From: Fistularia commersonii
Lineage: Eukaryota; Chordata; Actinopteri; Syngnathiformes; Fistulariidae
Direction: 5' to 3'
DNA length: 64,000 nt
NCBI GenBank assembly: GCA_037954325.1
Contig: JBBMNZ010000003.1
Span: 18,340,392-18,404,391, forward strand
Shown: positions 1-11,300 of the stretch, in pieces
Layout of the letters: every line of letters begins with the position of its first letter
Numbering within the stretch: position 1 is the stretch's first letter
Translations under genes and position numbers: made by a program
The notes under the pieces: generated by a model
Told to the model about the DNA's origin: nothing
The model's input: only the letters and a program-made list of their open reading frames with translations
The model's database searches: none

Positions 1-2246
1 AATGATCCGATTACAAATTGGTACCAGGGTTGAGATGATAGGACCTGTACAACTGGAGAACGTCTTGTCATTCTTAATCCCGCAAATAGGTTCTCTAGTT
101 TATATTTCTGGAATGTCAACAATTAATTGGACAGGCTGGATACTTATTGCAAGAGGATGGTAATTAAATAAAGGATAAAATAGATTGCAGGAGGTAAAGC
201 GTATACAGTGTTAATACTATGAAAATCGTTTTCTTCCATTCTCATTGTGTAAACTTCTACCACTTTATATAGTATTTTAGAGTTTTACACTGGCATTGCT
301 CATTTCAATGGGATGCAGCACTGTTGGTCTTGCACAGATGGCGACATGGTGCTGTGAATATCTTTGCGGCTTTGCACGCTCAGAGCAAGAACAATGGGTT
401 TAACCATTATACATTTGGGGCCTTGGCAAGGCATGACTGGGTGCCTGACTTCAAAACATGATTAATAAATGGTCTGCTCACAACGCAGGGTACAATTTCG
501 AGAATCATACTAAAATTATTATTTTTCTAAAAAAAAAGAGTTTTCTAAAAACTTGTATTTTTCTAAAAATGTGCGATTTTGTTTGGTACAGGGAACCATC
601 CCACCTGTATCTCCGCCGTTGCATTTATTGTGCCACATTGAAAAGCTGGCCACCGTAAACAAACGGATCCAAGGAAAATGACCGACATTTACAATAACTA
701 CATTGACTCTTTCAGAGGCACCAACAATTACCAGCTCAAGCATGCACTCTACCCATATCAGTGTTGGTAGCAGAGAATGTGCAGGGGTGAAATGAGAGCA
801 AATAATTAAATACTTGATTAATTCCAAAGTGTCATTTAGGATGCCAAAAAATATACTTGTACATTTCGACAAAATAAACCAGTTTCATATTTCAACAGAA
901 GATCATTGCTGCAGTGCTTCCACAGAGAACAGCAGCATGGGACGGTACCATTTTTCATGGCAGGCACACACTCCGATAACTTGCGATAAATAAACTTCTT
1001 AACATTAAGAAAATAATTTTTCCAAGATAGTTGGCTTCTGGGACTACCAGGAATGGGTAGATGCCAGTGAGAGGTTGGCTGTTTGGGTTTGCGAGTATAT
1101 CTACTCGGCAAGGCAATTAATACCTTAACAAAAACATTGAGGTTGCCTGAAATTATGAGTCTAAAATGGAAGTAAGTGCAATTCCTGAGGGATCCTTATG
1201 AATACAAATATCAGTAAGTTTAATTCACCCAGTTACCCAATAAGTTGAAAGGTAACTCCTGACAGAAACCTTTGTACCAAGAGAGGAAAATTTAGTATAT
1301 TTTCCATGCACTGCTTACACCATATTTTCCTCCATATTTTAGCAGTGCTTTAAACTTCAGCTCCAAGTACCATTTCAACAAGCGTGATTTGAAGTAAATG
1401 GAATGGCTCATTACAGTAGCATTAGCACTAGTGGTGTAGCCGTAATAAGAAATAGCAACACATAAGTTAATTTTCTTAAACTACACAAGGCTCTAATCAA
1501 TGTTCATTATATGTATAAATGGACCTTTAGGTGGCTTAGGACATGGAATATAATGATTTGTCCATCATTTTGCCTTCACGTTTATAAAAGGTAAGCTCAC
1601 TGTACCTTAATAGGAAAAGAAAAGATCTTAACTGGACGTAATGTCCCAGTTTTATTTGACTTTTAATATACTGTGATGGCTGAGTCTGACCAAACCACAG
1701 CAGAAAAAAACTCCGGATGCTTAAGCTGATCTTGTCCTGCAGATTTGTGCTTAAGAATCATCAAGATGTCTTGTTGCATCTACAGAAATTCTTAGTATTG
1801 TTGTATCTCAAAGTTGCATTGTTTTAATGGGCGGACAAAACTGGCTGCCAAGCTAAAAAAGCAGCTTTCATTCATACATTCCATCAATTCAAATTAAATC
1901 AAATTATGCTTTAATAAGAAAGAGTATATCCTCTGCTACATATGTTTAAAGGTACAGATCATAATAATGTGTGGGTAAAATGTGATCTGGAAATGTACAC
2001 AGAACATGCTATTGTTATTGCTTGCTATTGGTGGGACAAATGTTATTTTTTGAGGGATTTACAATAGACAGAAAAAAATGCATTATCCACAGGTCTCTGT
2101 GATCTTGTAATTGATTTTTTTTTGCTTTAAATGAAGTTTGCTTTAAAGCGAGACACTCAAAATTCTTACATCTCCCAGCATTATATACACACATTTTGCC
2201 AAATCTGTTCTGACTATGACTATATAAAAGTTCTCATTCCCTCTAG
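1..2246 (+). other. Probable stra6 5' intron; no coding exon recognised
   Basis: AT-rich DNA upstream of the first recognised stra6 exon. I looked for the missing N-terminal exon, which should end in phase 0 before CTG at 2247, at GT(A/G)AG-like sites near 168, 190, 1165 and 1588. None gave a family-like peptide in the right phase. Two overlapping open frames on the - strand (519-1111) resemble nothing I know. Confidence 0.5.
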
Positions 2247-2332
2247 CTGGTGACCATGTTAATCCTGACAGCTCTCATCAGAAAAAATAAACTCTGCCAA
2301 GGATTTACGAGAGGATCCTCCAGTATCTTCAG
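2247..2332 (+). CDS. stra6: stra6 exon, first one found (residues 1-28 of the partial protein)
   Basis: The acceptor is ccctctag and the donor is AG|GTGAAT. The exon begins in phase 0 and leaves two bases. It encodes a hydrophobic run LVTMLILTALIR followed by basic KNK, which is the end of the first membrane helix and the start of the next loop. It is too short to stand out as an open reading frame. The call rests on alignment to the family and exact phase match to the next exon. Confidence 0.82.
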
Positions 2333-5300
2333 GTGAATTGAAATTGCAGAGTTAAATAACGGCTTAACATAACTTCTTTGGCACACAATCCAAGTGTTTC
2401 TCTATGATCTCACAGTCCGGCCCACTTCCTGGACCAAACCCAGAAAAAAGGCCTTGTCATGGCTGTTTTTGGACTACTATTCAGCAAACTGGCAATGCTT
2501 GTGATTGCTCCAGACCCGCTCCCTTTCTCCAAAGACACTCCAGAACACATGAAAGGTGAATATTTCCATGTAGTGCTCACTTTGTGTTGGGGTTCGTTAT
2601 AGCTGAAATATTAGAAGAAAACAGGGTGATAGTCATTAGAATACGAGAAAAGAATAACTGTGATGAAAGTAAAGGGAGCAAAGTGTTAACAGATTCACAG
2701 AGAAAATAGGGTCAGTTCATACAAGAGCTATACTACAATTGCTTTCACTTTATATTGGCCAACCTCAAACCTTTTTATCATTCAATATTTTTGAATTTAA
2801 GAAATACTCTGGCATTTTTGGAAATAGAATTTGACCCATAGTTTCTTTGAAATATTAAAAAATTCTAACATCATGAATCATGAGAATATGCAAGGCCTTT
2901 TTAGTTAAACCATATTCATCCTAGGCCTCATTGTAGAAAGCCCAGGCTTGAAACAGAGCAGTTTTGTTTATTTTTTAATTGAGGCTTGTGCAATGCTGCG
3001 TTCATTCACATAAGCCTAGGAAAGGACAAAAAAGCTGTATTGTAAGAAACACTGATTTGAGTATCTATTATTTCTTTATCTTTTTCTTTTTAGAATTTAT
3101 GAAGATCATCGCTATCTTCTACTATCCAATTCTGTACTATCCTCTGATGGTGTGTGGAACTTTGCAGCACAAAGCAGGCTATGTGTTCGGAACACTGCTT
3201 TCCTTCAGTCACTTTGGTGTTTTGCTGTGGCAGAAAGTTGACTGTCCAAAAACTCCAGAGGTGGGACGTTCACATTATATCATTTTTGCACATTTGGAAG
3301 CTTCTGACATTTGCCTTTTTTTAAATCTACAGCACTGATCTTTGGGTTTGGTGTTACAAAATGGTCTTTGTCAGTATTTTTAACTTCCATTATGTAGCTT
3401 CTGAATTGAGTAAACTGCAACTTTCGGTAGGGCTGACAGTGCTTATCATCTGTCGTGATGATTGCAAGACTTTAGATTAATAATTGATGTGAGAGAAAGA
3501 AATAGATCTGATGGATTATTTTTTACTCTAATACTAGTGTAACAAGATGATTGCTATGTACAACAGCCTCAAAGAAAAACATTTGGCAAGGGTTGAATTG
3601 ACAACTTCTGACTTTGGTGATCTTAGATTATAAACCATGTACCTAAAGTCAGACAATGTTGGGGCGAGTGATTTTTATCATGGCTCTAAAAACCCTGAAA
3701 GACTGTCAAATGAAAATGTGAATCTTGGATCCGAAAAATAGGTAATTAGGAGCGGCAACCCATAACGAAGTCTTGCGTTTTGTTAATTCGGTCCAATCGG
3801 AGCTTGAGGTTAGTTTATTATAGTTTGATTCATTGAATCATACTAAGTCAAGCTGATAACCTATGCCCTTCCCCGATAAGCTCCTCCAAAAAATGCAACT
3901 GCAGTGATGTAACAGCAGCTGAAGTGAGTGATCCAACTTGTTGCATTACTTCGCAACAAATCCCCTTCATTTTTCTAAGCTCTTTTCAGTATGTCAGCAA
4001 TTTCAATTAAAATTGTAGACAAAAGGACCTCTTAGTCTGCCTGACAAATAATGATCGCTTTTGTCTTACATTATTTTGCCTTTCTTCTAAAGCTGCCTTT
4101 GAGGCTGAACAAAATACAAAGAACAAAAAATAATAATCAATATATTTAACATTTTTTGCCAGCAGCTTTTCCTCTGAGTGAGAGACTGGAGTTAGCTGTA
4201 CCAAACACTTTGCTGTGGCAATTACATTTTTAATGACATTTCTCTGTAGATCTACAAATTCTACAGCCTTCTTGCAAGTCTGCCTCAGATGGCCTGTCTC
4301 GCTTATCTCTGCATCCAGTTTCCCTTGCTGTTTGTCAAAGGACCAAAGACTGACGAGGTGAGAAAGCACTGGATGCACAATTTGCAAATATAAAGCTCTT
4401 GAATCTTTGATGAAAAACAGTTAATTTTTTTCCTTTCTGATGAGATATCAAGCTGAAATATAACCGCACTAGTGAGCCCAATATCCTGATGCTCTACAGG
4501 TTAGAAATAATTTCAAACAAAGGAAAACCCTTAGTTACTGTACAGTAAGCAGCTTGTACGCAATCGAGTAGTTTGAATCATGTGACCTTTTGTTGCTGTT
4601 TTTTTCTTTTCCAAATGCACAACATATATACATATATTTGATGCTGGTAATTGACAGATAGCAAAGTTACAGATATTTCACTTTGATGCAAGATCACTGA
4701 ATTTATTGAGGCAACCCACCTGTATACAATATTGAAGGCATATTTGCCAAAGTAAGTGTCTTAAAGTGTTTTCTTTCAATACCATGGAGAGCTCAGGAAT
4801 TTTGTTGTAATTGCCTTACAACAAATGGGATGAATAATCATGGAAATTAATACATTTCTTTTTATTTCATCTCTTGAAAGATTGTCTTGATGCCTCAGGA
4901 TAGCTGATAAATCCACACAATGCAAATCAATGCTTATCTTTTTCAAGACCTCCTCCAACACATAGCTATATATATGTTCATCACTCTGAGGCATGTAATC
5001 AATGTCTCACGATGGATACTCATTAAAAGTTAGCACATTGACAGAGAATATGTTTTGTATGTATAATAGTAACCCTTAGCAGGTACTCAGTGATGGTTGT
5101 CCTCTCCTTATCTCCTTATGACATGGTTAATTTTGAATTGTTATTTTGTGCACAGGACCTTGACAGTAGCTACTACAATGACTACGTGAAGTCACTTCTC
5201 AAGAAAAGGCCCTCTGCTGCCAGGTGACCGGAGACACAACATTCAATTGGGCTGATATTACTTTGAACGGCATCTAATATGATGGGATATGGATACGTTA

Positions 5301-8300
5301 AAAGTCAAATTCTTGATGGACCAGTGAAATACTTATCATACTTATTTTATGTTTATGATGGGAAAGCAAACTCAATTTAATCAAAAGAAAGTAAAGCCAC
5401 AATGTTCAATGTTTTCTTAAAATATCAGTAACAACTTAATATTCAAATTAAAATTATTTAATGGCTATATTGTTAAAAGCTTGGCAATCTCTGCAAACTA
5501 GGAATCTGCTTTACTGATGTGATTGATTTTTCAACTAAAATCACATTGTCAATGTTTACAATAGTCATGTGATGAGGATTATAGTACTTCATAGAATGCC
5601 TGAACTGTTAACTGCTTTACTTTGCTATGTTTCACGTGTCTGTAAATTAATAAGAAACTATAAGTATGTTGATGCTATACAAAATGCAATTAACACTGAA
5701 CTGTTTTTTAAATTCTATAGTACGTCCAATTCAGAAAAAAAGCCACTAGCACAGAGGTTACTGGAGGTGCCTAAGAGTTATATATATTTACCAGAAAAAG
5801 GTGAGTACACAGACTGTGTCATCTAGTACTAGTCTTTTTAACAGACACTCAGCACTGATGGTAGTCAGTATTTGTATCTATATATATTGTAGACCTTTGA
5901 CTAAATTGGTGCCATCATTCTGAACTTTGACGCTCATACAGTAATGACCTCTTTTATCTTTCAGTTTTCCGTTTCCCTTTAAAGCTGGCTGTATCAGCGT
6001 TTGTGGCTCTCGTGGCAATTTACCATGTAAGTTGATTAAAAAAACCCACACTGTGAAACATCTCCACGTTTGCTTTTTGCAAGGTACATGATCTTTGTCT
6101 TTCAGACAGCATTGTTGCTAGTTGTGCTGGTTGTCCCCACACTTCATATTGTCCGTGCCGGTATCGATGAGAACATCGCTTTCCTCCTACTGGGGTTTGG
6201 CATCGTGCTGTCAGACGACAGGCTGGAGGTTGTCAAAATTGTAACTTTCTACACTTGGCTGCTGGAAGGTTTGTGGTCACGTCGTGCCATTTTATGAATT
6301 AAGGATCCATCTTTAAATGATAAGGCACACATTTTTTTCCATGCTTTCTGATTTTTGCCAGTTTGCTACCTATGTGCCATGACCATGTCCTGCATGGTCA
6401 GCCTCACCATGCTCATGAAGTCTCTGGTGCTTCACAGGTGAGTTCACAAGGGTGAGCAAAATTTCACAAATCACACCGTTGCTTGTTTTAAACCAGAGAC
6501 CAGAGAACCATATTCTATCTAGTAAGCCAGTGCTTGAGATGCAAAAGAATATCTAAGGTAGTATAATGGTTCGTGCTTGTAGGTTTTACTTCTCACAAAA
6601 AACTGAAAAAATATTTTTTTCATGGGACTACAGTTGTGAGTTTGTGAGATTGAAAAGCTTTATTAACATCTGCTGAACTGGATCTCGTCTAATACCGAGG
6701 TGCTATCATCACAATGAAATATGTGTAACAAGGAATAAATGACTCACATATTATTTTAAACTCAGTTGAAAAATAAAACAGGCAAACAGTACCAGAGCTT
6801 GACCATATTATTACATACATTTTATATCACACATCAGTGTATTTAAAAAAAAGCGTATGTTAACAAGCTTGCCATGATATATTCATTGTTTCTCGTCAGA
6901 ATATAAAAAGCAAATAAAGTTGCCTTAAAGTTGTCTCTTGATGCAGCAGGGATTGCACAAAATTACCCCTCCTATTATTCTTTATTGCTTATACACAAGG
7001 TCTAACCTCAGAGGACTGTACAAGGGAGAAATATACAACCTTTACCACAGCCAGAAGAGCCTACGGCCATCAAAACCCGGTGTTGTGTGTTGGATGGGCT
7101 TGACGGGATACCAGGCTGCGATCATCAGTATTGGTAAAGAATGCAACACTGAAAAATATCAACACTTAATAATAATTGTAAATATACTTGTGTGAATTGA
7201 CCAACACTGTCACCTACTTTGCCAACAATGGCAGTGACTTTGGACAATAATTTTATTTCCTTCATTTAACCTTTACTAAACAAAAAAGAATCCCAGTGGG
7301 ATTAAAAATATCTTGTTCAACTATGTCTTGGCCGAGACAGGCAGCAGCACAATGACCAAAGTTAGATACAAATGGACAATCACCATATACACTTTAAAAA
7401 CATAAAATAATCAAATAACCGGATCAATAAAACCAATCATAAAACCCCCCATAAATCCAGGTGAATGTCTAAAATCGGATGTGCTTGCCTCCAAGTCTTC
7501 TTAAAAGCTTCTGATGAGACAAAGCCTTTAGGTTTCAGTTTTTTCTGTAGTTCAAACAAGGTGAGCAGCAAATATAAATGCCTTTGTCCCAGTCGAATTC
7601 TGACCTTGGGACCGACGACGAGAAAACATCCTGGGAACGAAGTCTAAAGCTCCTATCACTGATTAGGGTGAGAAGGTAGACGAGAGAGAAGAAGCCAGAG
7701 ATTAACCGGTTAATTAGTTATCTCCCAATACTTTAGTCTACATGCAGACAATGAAGACCATCCAATATTGTCAGACAGCCCCCAGTGATGAGTGCGAGAT
7801 CTCAAGTTGATGATGAACCTCAATGCCCCGTGATACACAGTATTGAGCACATATACAGTTAATGCTCTGAGATGAGGCATTTATTGTCTAAGAACTGACG
7901 AACATCAAACCAAACCATCCATCTTATCCGCTTATCCTGCACTCAGGGTCACGGGGGGTGCTATCCCAGCTGTCGTCGGGCGAGAGGCAAACACCCTGGA
8001 CTGGTCGCCAGTCAATTGCAGGGCAACATACAAGAGCAGACAACATTCACTCACTCACTCATTCGGGGAAATTGTCCGAACTTTTTCCAATTAACCTGCT
8101 GCGGAGAACCTGGAGGAAAACCACGGGGTGGAGAACATGCAAATTCCACACAGAAAGGTCCTCTAATGGGAATCGAACGAGGGTCGTCGGTGATGTGAGA
8201 GTGAAGCACTAACCACTGCGCTACCCCCCAAACAAACCAGGTTTCCCTTTTTTTTTTTTTTCCAACTGATGAGTCTGTAGACTAAAAGACAGAGATTCAT

Positions 8301-11300
8301 CAATTAAAATACCAAGACATCTGTACAATGATAGAGACTCAAACTATGAACCCTATGAATGTGACAACTGGGGGCAGATTCTTTGGCTTGGCCTCAGCAT
8401 TTGAGAACAGCCTAACTGTTCTGTTCTCAAAAGAAGGTGAAAGTGACTGAGTGATTCTTATCTTACTAGACAGACAGTAAAAAGTAGAATGATCTGTATA
8501 TTGAATATCTTATTTAATGTCCAATTAACACAGCCATTCATTGATCCATGTATTCCAATCTTGTAAAACTGAGAAAAATCTGAACGATTAAGTTAGCAGT
8601 AATTCATACCAAAAGTTGTATGACTACAATCAAAACAGTATCCATCCAACCATCCATCTTCTGCCGCTTATCCGAAGTCGGGTCGCGGAGGCAGAAGCCT
8701 GAGCAGAGAGGCTAAGACTTCCCTCTTCCTGGCCAAATGGTCCAGCTCTTCTGGGGGGAAACCAAGGCATTCTTAGGCCACCATAGAGACATAGTATCTC
8801 CAGCGTGTCCTGGGTCCTCCTCCTGGCCTGCTCCCATCCTGACCATATGCCTGAGCCACCTCATCTAACTCCTTTCTATGTGGAGGAGCAGTGGCTCCAC
8901 TCTGAGCTCCTCCCGGATGGTGAACTTCACATCCCTATCCCTTTACAATTTTCAAATGAATAACCTTTTATGAAGACATATTTTTCACAATGAGACGTGT
9001 TAATAAGAGAGAAAAAGAAATACCACATAGCTGCAGTAAGTTTATTATGTGATGTTTTGAATGGTGATTTTCTTTTTTCTTGGCAGGGATGGTCATCCAG
9101 ACTGTTGTGTTCTTCATCTGCTTTGTGTTCTTGGTGTTCTTGGTCATTATCCCTGTATTTTATGGACGTAACCTTATCGTATTCGAAATAGCAGGAAGGG
9201 CCTGGTGAGTCAGTAATATATATATATTTTTGCTGCTTTATTAAATATTATATAACAATTGATAAAACTGGTTAATTTGTTTTTGCCAATCAATAACACC
9301 TCAGGCCAGCCTGGGTCACTTTGATACTGGTTACAGTGCTGCAACATGCAATTTCCAAGACTAGCTTCATCAAAAAGGAAGCTGGGACCAGAGACCTGAA
9401 CAACAAGTATGTAAAGAAGGAACTTTCCAGCTTTAATGTTATAATAATTGCTCACTTAGTAATCTAATAAAGATCTAACATCTGCCATTGACAACCATTC
9501 ATTGTACTTAGTAAACCAGCAATTGCAGATAGTGCTCAAACATGGGGGGGGGGGGGGGGGGTCAATGGAAATAAGTGAATTTCCAAAAGGATGGTATGTT
9601 CCTTGAAATATTTGTGTTTTGTTATTTGCAGAGAGAGTCTGTTCCTTCTCACATACCTGTTGTTCCTTGTTAACATGGTGGTGGGAGTAATAGTTGCCAT
9701 ATGGAGGATAGTGATAACTGCTCTCTACAACATTGTCCATCTTGGTCGTATTGATGTTAGTCTCCTGCATCGCACCTCAGAGTCCTACGACCCAGGTAAG
9801 ATTTGTGGGTTTTGGACTGCAGAAGAATTAGTACCATATATTTGACTTAAAAAAAAAAAAAACTAATCTTCTCAGGTAACGTGCTGAATGAATGAAAAAT
9901 GAATGACGAAAAACGAAATGAATGAAGAATGTTTTTTTTTTATTAAAAAAAATAAGTTTGCAGAACATTGAATTGATTGATATTAATGTTTACTAATATG
10001 CTTGTGTATTATGAAAATAATGATAAATACATCCATCTATCACTTCTGATTAATGTAATTATCACTTCATTATTGCTATATGCCTTTCTTAGCTTTGAAG
10101 AAAAAAAAAAAACAATTATGCCCCGGCTGCGTTACATGCATAGAGGGCACGGATATTGATGGCATGCTCTTTTTGTACAACATCGTTCACTTCATCTGGA
10201 TATTTCTTGAGTTGATGAAAATTCTTTTTTTTTCTTAATGTGGTCAGTCATTGAGTTTTGAATGCCGTTTATTTATGAGTCTTCTTGACAGGGATACATG
10301 GTATGACTAATAGCTGATACGATACAATATATGACAAAGAATGACAGTACTAGTTTTAGAAAAGATTCAACTTTTTTATGATTTAAATAATACTAGTCAT
10401 TATAGCTATTTTTGAAGCTATTTTTCATGGTTTTAGTGTGACTGAATCCACTGTGATCTTTCACTCCCTCCAGCCTACCGCTACTACACCCACTTTCTGA
10501 AAGTGGAGGTCAGTCAGACTCATCCAGTGATGAAGGCTTTCTGTGGCCTGCTATTGGACATGATGGTGGAAGGTGGCAGGGTGGGACAGAAAATCAAAGA
10601 TGCAGAAGAAGGTACACACACACACACACACACACAAAAATAGCATTTACATGTATTGATTACAATGGTGAACACATGTTAGATGTTTTGAAGAGATGGT
10701 CACAGAAGCCAGACTGAGATGGTTCAGTCATGTACAGAGGAGGGATAGTGAATATATTGGTAGACGGATGCTGGAATTGGAGCTACCAGGCAGGAGGTCT
10801 CGAGGAAGACCAACGAGGAGATTTATGGACATCGTGAGAGAGGCTATGAAGGTAGTTGGTGTGATAGAGGAGGGTACAGAGAATAGGGTTAGATGGGGAT
10901 GGTAATTCGCTGTGGCGACCCCTGAAGGAAAAAGCCGAAAGGAGAAGAAGAAAAGAAGAAGATGACAATGGTGACCACTGAGCTTGTGACTTTTGTGAAA
11001 ATTTGGAAATCATTTTCATTCAAAGAAATTGCATTTATGAGTGACAACAGTAGATTTGTTTGGTTTATGGTCATTAGCAAGATTCTAGTAACTACTTAAT
11101 GTTGCATCAGACTCTGGTATATCACACCAAAAGGATTACTACCACTATTACCACACAATCATAGTTTATGATTTTTCCAGCTCAGATTAATCTTGGATCA
11201 ACATGAGTTTTAAATGGAAAATGTTACTTTTCAGTATGTAAAGAAGCCAATCTGCTACATAGATTACCTGGCATCTTCAGTTGACATGAGGGACAGAACA

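Larger units (their letters stand above)
2556..6999 (+). other. stra6 introns without recognisable elements
   Basis: The introns between the exons in this stretch are AT-rich. The longer ones are 2556-3093, 3261-4249, 4358-5155, 5224-5720 and 6438-6999. They show no transposon, RNA gene or extra exon that I can support. Confidence 0.6.
7134..9086 (+). other. Largest stra6 intron found, with two repeat insertions
   Basis: This 1.95-kb intron carries an interspersed repeat near 7.9-8.2 kb and a Rex3 LINE tail near 8.64-8.95 kb. The rest is unique AT-rich DNA with short homopolymer runs. Confidence 0.7.

Noticed and set aside
519..1111. Two open frames of 117 and 91 codons on the - strand
   Set aside because: No domain, signal or repeat match, low-complexity ends, and a position opposite a probable stra6 intron. 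Not supported as genes.
2710..2725. gggtcagttcat as a retinoic acid response element in a stra6 intron
   Set aside because: The two half-sites overlap rather than being spaced by 1, 2 or 5 bases, so it does not fit a known retinoid element.
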